Shown one piece after another: positions 53,594 through 62,159 of a stretch of DNA of 64,000 bases (positions are counted from its first letter, which is position 1; each line of letters begins with the position of its first letter). The translations under genes and the position numbers were made by a program. This stretch comes from UBA9160 sp035489755 (lineage in GTDB: Bacteria > Myxococcota_A > UBA9160): NCBI GenBank assembly GCA_035489755.1, contig DATGZK010000048.1, positions 74,403 through 138,402 of the forward strand, given 5' to 3'. The notes beneath the pieces are model-generated. The model was given only the letters and a program-made list of their open reading frames with translations, did not search any database and was not told where the DNA came from.

Positions 53594-54536
53594 CCTTCCA
53601 CGATCTCGAGTTCAGCCGTCGCCGCCTGGAAAACGCTAGTCCTGCGAGCGAGGCGCCGAGCAGCGTCGAGGTTCCGGGCTCAGGCACCGGGACGCCGTAG
53701 AGGAACTGTACGCCAGCCACGTCGTCGGGCGACAGCATGTGGCTGACATGGGTGTAGTCGAAGCAGGTTCCGGTGCCGATCTGCGGCGAGCCGCACATCA
53801 CCGCATTCGGGTCCGCCGAGTGCAAGAATCCGATCGCGTGCCCGATCTCGTGCAGCGCTAGGCCCTGGAGATCGTTCATCGTTAAGCCGCCGCCGTTGGG
53901 AAACATCTGCAGCGCCGAGCCCTCGGGGCCGGTCGCCATCTGGTACCCGTACAAGGCGTTGAAGAAGATATCACCGCCGCCAGTCGCTCCGCTGGGCGAC
54001 GGGTTGAAGCCGGCACCGGCCTCGGTCGCGCTCGGGCCGAAGTCATACAGGCCGATCCGGATCATCGGCGCGGTGGCCGCGGGATCGTTGATCGCCAAGA
54101 GCGAACTGTCGATACCGGTGTACTGGAACTGGATGTTCGCCGCCGCCGACCACGTGCTGAAGGCGGCGTCGACCACGCTCTGGAACGTGCTCGAGCTGAT
54201 GCTGAGGGGCGTGGTGACGTTGTTGACGGCCGGAGTGGCGTAGAAATTGGGCAAGGCATCGACGCTGCTCCCGGCGCAAGCATCGCCGCAGAAGCTGCTG
54301 CCGGGCGTTCCGGCGGCAACGAAGCCCCAGGTCACGACGCCGCCCGGGGTGCCGGCGACGTTCGAGCTGCCCCACTTCGCGTATTGATTCGGCAGGCCCG
54401 TGGGAGCGAGTGTGTACGCGCTCGCCTGGGTCCCGCAAAGCGCCGCGATCACGACGCAGGCCGCCGAGCTGAGCGTTCGTAGCGCAGGGCTGGACATACC
54501 GATCGTTGCGAGAGCAAATCCCTTCGCTTGGCGCAT
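53523..54536 (-). CDS. matrixin-like metalloprotease with PEP-CTERM sorting signal
   Basis: A 337-residue exported protease. The signal peptide covers the first 40 residues (LRTLSSAACVVIAALCGTQASA). The zinc motif HEIGHAIGFLH in GLALHEIGHAIGFLH has all three His, with the Met-turn candidate in SHMLSPDDV. The C-terminus has the PEP-CTERM signature VPEPGTSTLLG, a TM helix and RRRR, recognised by exosortase. Another 30 residues follow the arginines, which is abnormal; typical family members end there. ATG 54534-54536 lies downstream of AGGAGAGG; a GTG one codon earlier is possible. A sigma-54-like promoter precedes it. Confidence 0.88.
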   Translation of the reverse strand: MRQAKGFALATIGMSSPALRTLSSAACVVIAALCGTQASAYTLAPTGLPNQYAKWGSSNVAGTPGGVVTWGFVAAGTPGSSFCGDACAGSSVDALPNFYATPAVNNVTTPLSISSSTFQSVVDAAFSTWSAAANIQFQYTGIDSSLLAINDPAATAPMIRIGLYDFGPSATEAGAGFNPSPSGATGGGDIFFNALYGYQMATGPEGSALQMFPNGGGLTMNDLQGLALHEIGHAIGFLHSADPNAVMCGSPQIGTGTCFDYTHVSHMLSPDDVAGVQFLYGVPVPEPGTSTLLGASLAGLAFSRRRRLNSRSWKARYGPARDGRSAGPRGESPQSRR

Positions 54537-55213
54537 CACGATTCCGCCTCTCCTTCTTCGGCCCAAGCCAAGGGGGCTTGAAGTTATAGGTGTCGCGTTG
54601 TCGATCTCGTTTTTGGGAAGATGGGTGGGGAGCGCTCGAAGAGACGCGGTGGCCCGCCATCTCCCCAACCCAGGCCCGCAGGCACAGCAAGTTGTGTGCC
54701 TGGGAGGCCCCCAATCCCTTTTCGCTACGCAAATCCGCGCGCATCCACGCGAAACGCGATTCGGGCCTGGCGACGCCGACCTGGTGTTTACCGAGTGAGC
54801 GGAACGGGCGTTCCATCCGAATAGGAAATCGTTTTCCTCGACGGCTCCTCGCTGGGGTTCTTGCTGCCCGCTCGCGCGGGAGATCGTGAAACGGCCGGAG
54901 CTGACGCCGCCCGTGCCCTGGCCCCGACGCCCGGTGCCCGCGCTGGCCGGCGCGGCGCGGAGTTCGATCGGGCCGCGGCCGAGAACGCCTCGAGCAGCTC
55001 CCCGCCAGCGCTCCTCGCACCGGGGCGTGTCGCTTACGGCCCATCCACCGAGCGGCAGGAAAAGCTCGCACCCGCCGGTCCCTCAAGCGTTTCAACGGTT
55101 TTCCGATGTCCTCCGTGGGTCCTTGGGGACGGGAGATCAGGGCGTGCGCAATCGGATGTTCGGGGGTCGCGGAGAGGGGACTGCGGGGCCCCCGCGATGC
55201 ACCGGCGGGTGAA
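54537..55213. other. divergent intergenic region with sigma-54-like promoter
   Basis: About 680 bases between the metalloprotease (minus) and the MBOAT gene (plus). It contains the promoter-like element at 54686-54701. Nothing else is recognised; open frames here are arginine/serine-rich shadows. Confidence 0.45.
54686..54701 (-). promoter_or_regulatory. sigma-54-like (-24/-12) promoter of the PEP-CTERM protease
   Basis: The minus strand reads AGGCACACAACTTGCT, 14 of 16 against TGGCACG-N4-TTGCW, with the invariant GG and GC correctly spaced. The predicted start is near 54675, about 140 bases before the ATG. PEP-CTERM genes in several bacteria depend on RpoN with the PrsK/PrsR pair. The element also lies in a perfect 7-bp inverted repeat (54680-54701, AGGCACA/TGTGCCT), so a hairpin or operator role is an alternative. 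Confidence 0.6.
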
Positions 55214-56578
55214 ATGCTCTTCTTCGAGTACGGCTTCCTCTTCGTCTTCTTGCCGATCGCGCTCCTCGTCCACACGATCCTGCCCAATCGGTGGCGCAAT
55301 GCGTGGCTTCTCGCCGCGAGCCTCTTCTTCTACAGCGTCTCAAGCCTAGAATTCCTCCCGATCTTGATCGGGACCACGCTCTTCGACTTCTTCGCAGGAA
55401 ATCGCATCTCTGCCTCCGAGCGACCCGGCGTGCGGAAGTTCTGGGTAATCGCTTCTGTGACACTCAATCTCGGCCTCCTCGGCTATTTCAAATACATCGC
55501 CTTCGCCACATCGACCCTGCGATCCATCTTCGGTCCGATCGTTCCGCTTATGACGGCAAAGTTCCCGATCGGCATCTCCTTCTACGTGTTTCTATCGATG
55601 GGCTACACCATTGACGTATTTCGGCGGCGGGTCAATCCCGCTCGATCGCCGATCACATTCGCAACCTTCGTCACGCTCTTTCCTCACCTGATTGCCGGAC
55701 CGATCGTGCGATATGCGGACCTTGCGCCTCAGCTGGAGAATCGAAAATTCGAGGAGAACCGCTTCGCTGCGGGGGTCGCGATCTTCGTCCTTGGCCTCGC
55801 GAAGAAACTTCTGATCGCAGATACCCTGGCGCGTGCCGCTGATCCCATTTTTCAAGCCGCTTCGCCTGGTTTCATCGACGCTTGGGTATCGATGTGCCTA
55901 TACGCGGGACAGATCTATTTCGATTTCTCGGGCTACTCGGACATGGCGATCGGCCTCGGACGCCTGTTCGGCTTCGAATTTCCGCCCAATTTCAATTCAC
56001 CCTATACGTCCGTCTCCTTTTCCGACTTCTGGCGCCGCTGGCACATCACGTTGTCGACATGGCTTCGTGACTATCTCTACGTACCGCTCGGCGGCAACCG
56101 TCGTGGACGGGTTCGCACCTATCTCAACCTCATGCTCACCATGTTGCTGGGTGGCCTGTGGCACGGCGCGAGCTGGAGTTTCGTGTTCTGGGGGGCCGGT
56201 CACGGAACCCTGCTTGCCGTCGAGCGCGCGCTTGCCGGACGCATCCGCATCGAGATTCCCGATGCTTTGCGGAGAGTCTTCGTCTTCCTGTGCGTGACGG
56301 TCCTTTGGGTTCCCTTCCGACTCGACAATGTCTCGCTCGTCGGACGTTGGCTCTCGGCAATGTTCCTCGGGGCTCGTGGCTTGGGGAGCGTTGCGCCCGG
56401 CGCCGCGCTCGCGGCCGCCGGCTTTTTCGCTCTGGTCTGGCTGCCCAAGCCCTCCGCCGATGGCGCAATCGGTCGAGGGTTCGCAACCCCAGCAGCCATC
56501 TCGTTCCTGTTCATTCTGACTTTGCTGGTCGGGTATGGCCGCCTCTCAAGTTCACCATTTCTCTATTTCCGCTTCTAG
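55214..56578 (+). CDS. MBOAT family O-acyltransferase (AlgI-like)
   Basis: A 454-residue polytopic membrane acyltransferase. It begins MLFFEYGFLFVFLPIALL, then LLGYFKYIAFA, FPIGISFYVFLSMGYTIDVF and the active-site region LGGLWHGASWSFVFWGAGHG with the conserved His. This matches the AlgI/DltB group that passes acetyl groups across the membrane to a polysaccharide. The frame is open upstream, but the ATG at 55214 begins the conserved fold. It precedes, with a 7-base gap, an SGNH protein that would be its periplasmic partner. Confidence 0.92.
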   Translation: MLFFEYGFLFVFLPIALLVHTILPNRWRNAWLLAASLFFYSVSSLEFLPILIGTTLFDFFAGNRISASERPGVRKFWVIASVTLNLGLLGYFKYIAFATSTLRSIFGPIVPLMTAKFPIGISFYVFLSMGYTIDVFRRRVNPARSPITFATFVTLFPHLIAGPIVRYADLAPQLENRKFEENRFAAGVAIFVLGLAKKLLIADTLARAADPIFQAASPGFIDAWVSMCLYAGQIYFDFSGYSDMAIGLGRLFGFEFPPNFNSPYTSVSFSDFWRRWHITLSTWLRDYLYVPLGGNRRGRVRTYLNLMLTMLLGGLWHGASWSFVFWGAGHGTLLAVERALAGRIRIEIPDALRRVFVFLCVTVLWVPFRLDNVSLVGRWLSAMFLGARGLGSVAPGAALAAAGFFALVWLPKPSADGAIGRGFATPAAISFLFILTLLVGYGRLSSSPFLYFRF

Positions 56579-56585
56579 GGTCAGC

Positions 56586-57746
56586 ATGAGCGACGCACGC
56601 AAGTTCAATCGAATCTTTGGCCTCGTGTATTTGGCCTTGCTCGTATGGTCGCTCAATTTCGAACGACCCGAGTTCCGGGCGTGGGAGGTGTTGAAGGACC
56701 CCGAGAGCGAGTTCTTCTATCCGAGCCTGAGCGTCGAGATGACCGAAGTCGGTGATCTCGGATTCCGGGCGTGGATCCCCAGTCTTCAACGTCCGCGCGC
56801 AGGCCTCTTCAGCACCGACCGCTATGGTTTTCGGAATCCTCAAGGCATCGAGCAACCTCGCGTTGTTCTGCTCGGAGACAGCTTTGTCGCCGGCGCTGGC
56901 CTTCGCGACGACCAGACGCTTGCCGCTCAACTCGGGCGAGTGCTCGGCGAACCCGTCTACAGCCTGGCAGCTGAAACAGCAAACTCACCATCGTTCTATC
57001 TCTCGGATCCCAGATTCTTTGAGCATCCTCCGCGTGTCGTCGTGTTTGCACCGGTCAATCGTCTGGTGATGCCACTGCGGTTTCGTGAGATCCCGCCTCT
57101 TAGCCGTCGACCACGGAGAGATTCTGCAGGCTGGACCTTTGAATGGGTCGCGCAGGAGCTGCGACACGTGAATCAAATTCTCGGACGAGACAACGGCCTC
57201 TCGCGGACGATGCGATACGGCTATAACGGAATTTCCTATAGCCTCTTCGGCCACCCGGACGTCATCGTCGCCGACGGCGAGCCTGCCATCGCCCTGCCTC
57301 TTCAAGAGCAGAAATGTTCTCTCACTCCGGAGCAGCGAGGGTTGGAGAGTACGATCGCGAGCACGAAGCGATTTGCGGAGATGATCGCGACGCGTGGCGC
57401 TACGCTCGTCTACGCCCCGATACCAGATTCCGGAGAGGTGTATCCCGAGTTATTTCGCCGGGACGAACGCGAGCGGTGCGCGCAACCCACGCTTTTCGAC
57501 GTACTCGTTCCGGAAGCAAAGGCGGCGGGGCTCAGCGCGATCGACCTGCGAGAGGTCTTTCGGCTGAACAAGACGCCCTACCTCTACCTCCGCGACGATT
57601 CCCATTGGAATCCACGCGCGGTCGGGCTGGCCGCCGAGGCGCTTGCGAAAGCCATCCGACCGATTCTCGTCGAGGGCGGGGATCCCGCCGTCGCGTTTCG
57701 TCCTCCTCCATCGCACGATGCGCTGCCGCCTCGTCGATCACATTGA
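56586..57746 (+). CDS. SGNH-fold AlgJ/AlgX-like O-acetyltransferase partner
   Basis: A 386-residue protein with one N-terminal TM anchor (FNRIFGLVYLALLVWSL) and an SGNH hydrolase domain. Block I is VVLLGDSFVAGAGL with the nucleophile Ser. The catalytic Asp-His pair is DDSHWNPRAVGLAA near the C-terminus. Such proteins transfer acetyl groups received from the MBOAT partner to an exopolysaccharide. AGGG lies five bases before ATG 56586. The polysaccharide is not identifiable from the window. Confidence 0.85.
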   Translation: MSDARKFNRIFGLVYLALLVWSLNFERPEFRAWEVLKDPESEFFYPSLSVEMTEVGDLGFRAWIPSLQRPRAGLFSTDRYGFRNPQGIEQPRVVLLGDSFVAGAGLRDDQTLAAQLGRVLGEPVYSLAAETANSPSFYLSDPRFFEHPPRVVVFAPVNRLVMPLRFREIPPLSRRPRRDSAGWTFEWVAQELRHVNQILGRDNGLSRTMRYGYNGISYSLFGHPDVIVADGEPAIALPLQEQKCSLTPEQRGLESTIASTKRFAEMIATRGATLVYAPIPDSGEVYPELFRRDERERCAQPTLFDVLVPEAKAAGLSAIDLREVFRLNKTPYLYLRDDSHWNPRAVGLAAEALAKAIRPILVEGGDPAVAFRPPPSHDALPPRRSH

Positions 57747-57903
57747 GTACGCCCCTTTTTGTCGCCCGCAACGCTGGGAAGGCGAGCGGGTGCTGCAGCC
57801 GCGGGAGGGCCTGCGCAAGTGCGCGAGTTTTGGGGCAACCCCGTCCCTCAAGCGCAGCACTCCGGGCCCTCAAGCTGCGAGTTCGGGAGTCGAAGAGTTC
57901 TGC

Positions 57904-58122
57904 ATGAAGGCTCGTTGGATCCGCCGAGTCGTCCTCTGGCTCACCGTGGGGATCGGGATCCTTGCCCTCCTCGGAGTGTGGGGCGTGGTTCACCTGGACG
58001 GGATCACTTGGTGGCGCCTTCTTGCGACCTATGGCGTCGTGGCGGTCTTCGCGGGCGCTGCCCTTGTGTCGTGTCAGATTCGCTTCCCGCAGCCCTCGAA
58101 GCGCGATTCGGGAGGCGCCTAA
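57904..58122 (+). CDS. small hypothetical membrane protein
   Basis: A 72-residue protein beginning MKARWIRRVVLWLTVGIGIL with two TM segments and a cytosolic-type C-terminal tail rich in P, S and K. I do not recognise the family. It follows the SGNH gene by 157 bases on the same strand and may or may not share its transcript. The frame is open further upstream but without a good start. Confidence 0.45.
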   Translation: MKARWIRRVVLWLTVGIGILALLGVWGVVHLDGITWWRLLATYGVVAVFAGAALVSCQIRFPQPSKRDSGGA

Positions 58123-58369
58123 CGGTCGGCCGGAGCGTGCCGGGCCCGATTCCCTGACCTCCTCGTAGGACCCTCGCCTTCGGTTTGGAATCGGGCTTGC
58201 GTCTGCCGAATCCACAGGTGCGACCCTCCGCGCCTTCCTCCCGCGTCCTGCTCGCGGCGCGCGCTTGCCGTGTGAGCGAGTGCGTGCCGCCCATTGCGGC
58301 ACGATTTTGCAAGACGGAGGACTCCGGAGTCCTGTAGCCTTCACGGGCCAACCCTCCGAAGGAGACCCG

Positions 58370-59245
58370 ATGCGCATTGGACTCCAGATTCCGAGCTTTA
58401 GCTGGGCGGGATCGCCTGCCTCGATCCGCGGAAAGCTCTCCGAGATTGCTCGGACCGCGGAGGATGCGGGATTCGCCAGCGTCTGGGTAATGGACCACTT
58501 CTTCCAGATCCCGCCCGTCGGACCCGCCGAGCAGGAAATGCTCGAAGGTTATTCCACGCTCTCGTACCTCGCGGGCGTAACCGAGCGCGTCAAGCTCGGC
58601 ACGCTTGTGACCGGTGTGACCTATCGTCATCCGGGTGTTCTCGCCAAGACGGTGACGACGCTCGATGTCCTCTCGGGCGGCCGCGCCTACCTTGGGATTG
58701 GCGCGGCGTGGTTCGACCGTGAGCACCACGGACTCGGAGTCCCGTTCCCGGCGCTGCGCGAGAGATTCGAAAGGCTGGAAGAGGCGCTCCGCATCGTGAA
58801 GCAGTTCTGGTCGGGCAAGCCCACGCCGTTTGAAGGTACGCACTACCACCTGTCCGAGACCCTCGGCTCCCCACCCCCGCTCACACGCCCACACCCGCCG
58901 ATCCTGATCGGCGGAATGGGCGAGAAGAAGACACTCCGCCTCGTCGCGCGATACGCCGATGCCTGCAACCTCTTCGCGTTTGTCGGAGCGGCTGCGCTCG
59001 GCCAGAAGCTCGACGTCCTAAGGCGCCACTGCGAGCTGGAAAGGCGCCCCTATGAAGAAATTGAGAAGACAACGCTTGGCACGGCGAACCTTGCCAAGCA
59101 CAGCCCCAAGGACCTCGTGGCGCAGTTGCGTGAGCTCGGGCGACTCGGCATCGGGCATGCGATCTTCAACTTCCCGAATGTGGACGCGCTGACCTCGCTC
59201 GCCACTTTCGGCAAAGAGGTGATCCCCGCGGTCGCCGAGCTCTAA
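58370..59245 (+). CDS. luciferase-like (LLM) flavin oxidoreductase, probably F420-dependent
   Basis: A 291-residue TIM-barrel LLM protein. RIGLQIPSFSWAGSPASI opens the barrel, then VWVMDHFFQIP, LGTLVTGVTYRHPGVLAKTV and YLGIGAAWFDREHHGLG, typical of the F420-dependent subgroup. PPILIGGMGEKKTLRLVARY is the phosphate-binding end. GGAG lies in GAAGGAGACCCG directly before ATG 58370, fixing the start. It is convergent with a cytochrome P450. The substrate is unknown, and cofactor choice is inferred from family resemblance. Confidence 0.88.
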   Translation: MRIGLQIPSFSWAGSPASIRGKLSEIARTAEDAGFASVWVMDHFFQIPPVGPAEQEMLEGYSTLSYLAGVTERVKLGTLVTGVTYRHPGVLAKTVTTLDVLSGGRAYLGIGAAWFDREHHGLGVPFPALRERFERLEEALRIVKQFWSGKPTPFEGTHYHLSETLGSPPPLTRPHPPILIGGMGEKKTLRLVARYADACNLFAFVGAAALGQKLDVLRRHCELERRPYEEIEKTTLGTANLAKHSPKDLVAQLRELGRLGIGHAIFNFPNVDALTSLATFGKEVIPAVAEL

Positions 59246-59261
59246 CCGCACTTGTCCTCGG

Positions 59262-60530
59262 CTACGCGGCCCAGGCAAGCTCCAGGTGATGGGGTCCGCG
59301 AATCAAGAATGAGTCGACGTACTCGATCACTGAGCTCCGCCGCCGCAGCTTCGGCAACTCGCTGACGAGCGCCTCGAGGGCGATTCGCGCTTCCAGGCGG
59401 GCGAGCGACGCACCCAGGCAGTAGTGCGCGCCGAGGCCGAAGCCCACGTGACCCGTGGTGTCGCGCTGGGCGTCGAAGACGTCCGGGTTCGAAAACTGCC
59501 GTTCGTCGCGGTTGGCCGAGCCCAGGATGGGCATCACAAATGTGTTTGGCGGTAACCTTGTACCGGCGAGCACGACCTCCTCGCGCGTTCGCCGGAAGAG
59601 AAACTGGATCGGCCCCTCGTAGCGGAGCGTTTCCTCGATGACCCCAGGGATCATCTCCGGGCGGCGGTGCACCGTTTCGAGTTGCTCGGGGTGCGCCAGC
59701 AGCGTGTTTACCGCGTTTCCAATCAGGTTTGTGGTGGTCTCGTTTCCCGCCACGAGCAGGAGGAGCGCGAAGGCGACGACCTCCATGGGCGTCAGGACTC
59801 CTCCGTCTTCTTGGGCCGCGATGAGAGTCGTCACGAGATCTTCGGCGGGTTTCGCCCTGCGTGCCTCAATCACAGCCACCAAATAGTGACTAAGCTCTCG
59901 AATCACCTCGATGTAGCCGGTCTCCGTCATACTCTTTCCGCGCCCCGACCCGCTCGACTGCGAGATCACGACGTCCGACCATCGCTTGAAGTCTTCGTGA
60001 CGATCGGGCTCGATGCCCAACATTTCCGCGATGATGACCGTCGGCACCGGAATCGAAAAGTCCCGCACGAGATCAAACTCCCCATTCGCGTAGAGCTTTC
60101 TCATACAGTCGGCCACCACTTCGCGCACGCGAGCCTCATAGGACGAGATCCGACGCGGGGTAAAGCCCCGGCTCACGATCTTCCTCATCACTCCGTGTTC
60201 CGGCGGGTCCGTCGAGATCAGGTTGCGTGCCGTGATCATCTCGTGGGCGGTGAACGGAAGCGCCTGGGCGAGGGAGATCATGCCCGCCAGCATCTCGGGA
60301 TCGCGGGTCGGGTCGGCACCGGGCTTGGCGGAGACGAACATGGTGCGCATCGCGTCGGAGGAGAAGATCTCGGGGTGAGTCAGCACGAAGTGGACGTCTG
60401 CGTAACGGGAGACGGCGTAAGCGCCGAGGCTCTCGATGCGGTAGACCGGCGCCTGATCGCGCAGCGCTCGGTAGTAGGGGTATGGATTCGCCCGAACCTG
60501 GGGCGAGAACGGCGTGTACTCGATCGTCAT
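59262..60530 (-). CDS. cytochrome P450
   Basis: A 422-residue soluble bacterial P450 monooxygenase. The I-helix motif is LLLVAGNETTTNL, ExxR is in EETLRYEGP, and the heme loop is FGLGAHYCLGASLAR with the axial Cys. A polar stretch ISTDPPEHGVMRKIVSRGF is the usual B-C region of CYP-type enzymes acting on sterols, terpenes or alkanes. ATG 60528-60530 has AAGGAAGG upstream. No ferredoxin or reductase gene lies beside it. Its substrate is unknown. Confidence 0.93.
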   Translation of the reverse strand: MTIEYTPFSPQVRANPYPYYRALRDQAPVYRIESLGAYAVSRYADVHFVLTHPEIFSSDAMRTMFVSAKPGADPTRDPEMLAGMISLAQALPFTAHEMITARNLISTDPPEHGVMRKIVSRGFTPRRISSYEARVREVVADCMRKLYANGEFDLVRDFSIPVPTVIIAEMLGIEPDRHEDFKRWSDVVISQSSGSGRGKSMTETGYIEVIRELSHYLVAVIEARRAKPAEDLVTTLIAAQEDGGVLTPMEVVAFALLLLVAGNETTTNLIGNAVNTLLAHPEQLETVHRRPEMIPGVIEETLRYEGPIQFLFRRTREEVVLAGTRLPPNTFVMPILGSANRDERQFSNPDVFDAQRDTTGHVGFGLGAHYCLGASLARLEARIALEALVSELPKLRRRSSVIEYVDSFLIRGPHHLELAWAA

Positions 60531-60956
60531 GGTAGACCTTCCTTGCGGCTGCGCCTGGGCTCTCAGGACGCATCGCCGTGGAACCACGAACCTTCCCCAG
60601 CGATCCTCTCTCTCGCTCCGCGGAGAGCGGCCGCCGGTGAAGGCTGCATTCTAGCGTGATGCCATGACACAAAGGCGCCGGCGGTCCCAAGATTGGCTCT
60701 CCGGCGCCTTTGCAAGCCGTCGCGGGTGGGCCGCGGAGCCACTTTTACCCGGGGCGAGCCCTGGGCGTCGAGGGATTTGGGGCCCACAGACAGGTGGCGG
60801 GACTCCTTCGCTTTCTCCGCGGGAGGCAGCGCGAAGGGAGATCGGCTACGTAGGCGTACCGGATTTGGATTCGCCTCGTCGGACCCCCCCTGCCTTTCGC
60901 GAGCGAGGACTCGGAACTGTGCCTGAGACGGAGAGCGGCGCAGCGCGGCGTACGGA
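60531..60956. other. divergent intergenic region
   Basis: About 425 bases between the P450 and exonuclease genes. It contains the 12-bp inverted repeat at 60670-60712 and no gene that I can support. Confidence 0.45.
60670..60712. repeat. 12-bp perfect inverted repeat (terminator-like or operator)
   Basis: CAAAGGCGCCGG and its exact complement CCGGCGCCTTTG flank a 19-base loop. The A run before and T run after the GC stem give it a bidirectional-terminator look, yet the flanking genes diverge from it. A terminator of an unseen small RNA, or an operator, are both possible. Confidence 0.6.
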
Positions 60957-61568
60957 ATGGACGGACGCCTCGTGACGGAGTTCGCGTTCGCCTTCATGGA
61001 CTGCGAGTTCGGCGGCCTTGACCCCGAGCTTCACGACATCACCGAGATCGCCGCCATCATCACGGACTACCGGCTTGCCGAACTCGCCGTTCGAGAGTGG
61101 AAGGTGCGTGCGCGCCCCGAGCGCATTACCTCGGAAGCCGCGGCGATCTCCGGCTACGACGCGGCGGCTTGGGTCGACGCGGTTCCGATCCGCCAGGCGC
61201 TTTCGGAGCTCGCGGCGCTCGCGCCCAAAGGCAAGACTCTCGTGCCCGCCGGCCAGAACGTGCGCATGGATGTCCAGTTCATCGAGCGCGCGTACAAAAA
61301 CTGTGGACTTCCCTACCCGTTCGACTATCACGTGATCGATCTGGCGACCCTCTACTACGCCTTTTCGCTCGTGGCGGGCGAGACGGTCCCTGCGCTCTCC
61401 CTCCGCCAGGCGGCCACGGCCGCGGGCTTGGTCAACGGCGCTGTGCCCCATCGGGCCCTGGCCGACGCTCGGCTCACCCTCGAGACTTTCCGGTACTACG
61501 TCGGGCGCCTCGCACCGCGTCCGCCGTCGGAAGTGCAGCCTCCGCTCCCGCCCCGCACGGCCGTGTAG
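60957..61568 (+). CDS. DnaQ-like 3'-5' exonuclease (DEDDh)
   Basis: A 203-residue exonuclease. The first acidic pair is in FMDCEFGGLDPELHDITEI, the second Asp in GQNVRMDVQFIER, and the His-Asp pair in VPHRALADARLT, giving the DEDDh set. It is compact with no polymerase-binding motif, so RNase T-, oligoribonuclease- or DnaQ-like roles are all possible. Its stop abuts the convergent kinase gene. A GTG at 60972 is an alternative start; neither has a strong ribosome site. Confidence 0.85.
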   Translation: MDGRLVTEFAFAFMDCEFGGLDPELHDITEIAAIITDYRLAELAVREWKVRARPERITSEAAAISGYDAAAWVDAVPIRQALSELAALAPKGKTLVPAGQNVRMDVQFIERAYKNCGLPYPFDYHVIDLATLYYAFSLVAGETVPALSLRQAATAAGLVNGAVPHRALADARLTLETFRYYVGRLAPRPPSEVQPPLPPRTAV

Positions 61569-62159
61569 TCAGGCCCGCATCCGCAGCTGCCATTTGCGCA
61601 GCGCCCGCAGATCAAAGTACGCGAGCAGGGGGAGGAAGATCCGCGCGGCAAGCCCGCCGGGGCGCAGGCAGATCGCCGAGCCGAAGTCGATCAAGACCGG
61701 GTGCCCATTGGCGTCCGCCATCACGTTGGTTCTGTGGCGCAGATCGAGGTGCGCGACCCCTCGAGCGTGCATCTCGCGGATCGCATTCTCAAGTTCGCCC
61801 AGAAACCCGGCCGGGAGGGCACCGTAGATGCGGCGAGACATGCGCCTTCCAGGCCGGTACTCGAGCGCGAGGGCAAGTGCATCCACGCAGCCATAGAAAC
61901 CAGGGACGGACGGATGACCCGCGAGGGCGCGGTAGGCTTTGGCCTCCCGGGCGATCATCCACCGTCCGAGGAGGTTTCGTACCCAGAAGCTCCGCGACGC
62001 GAAGTCCTTGATCACGATCTCCTGCTCTCCCACACGGGCGAGCGAGACGACCGGGTCGCGCCCCGTTCCTGGCTCAAGAACCTTGCAAACGTGAGTCGCG
62101 ATCGCGGCGCGGGAGAGCTGGACCGTGGGTCGGCCTGCGTCGCGGTGGCCGCCGCTCAA
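61569..62159 (-). CDS. minimal RIO/lipopolysaccharide-kinase-like protein kinase
   Basis: A 196-residue kinase fold. The ATP-site Lys is in EIVIKDFASRSF, the catalytic loop is HLDLRHRTNVM (HxDxxxxN) and the metal motif is LIDFGSA. There is no clear glycine-rich loop and the C-lobe is short, as in RIO and Kdo/heptose kinases. The TTG at 62157-62159 overlaps the methyltransferase stop (TTGA) and gives a full-length domain; the longer open frame upstream is inside that gene. The substrate may be a lipid or sugar; this is inference. Confidence 0.75.
   Translation of the reverse strand: MSGGHRDAGRPTVQLSRAAIATHVCKVLEPGTGRDPVVSLARVGEQEIVIKDFASRSFWVRNLLGRWMIAREAKAYRALAGHPSVPGFYGCVDALALALEYRPGRRMSRRIYGALPAGFLGELENAIREMHARGVAHLDLRHRTNVMADANGHPVLIDFGSAICLRPGGLAARIFLPLLAYFDLRALRKWQLRMRA

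Noticed and set aside
54560..54760. possible cyclic-di-GMP (GEMM) riboswitch upstream of the PEP-CTERM gene
   Set aside because: A hairpin is present, but the conserved GEMM core bases and the second tetraloop-receptor helix are not found.
54043..55299. 418-codon open frame on the minus strand
   Set aside because: It overlaps the metalloprotease gene in another frame, is dominated by Arg, Pro, Gly and His, and has no domain resemblance.
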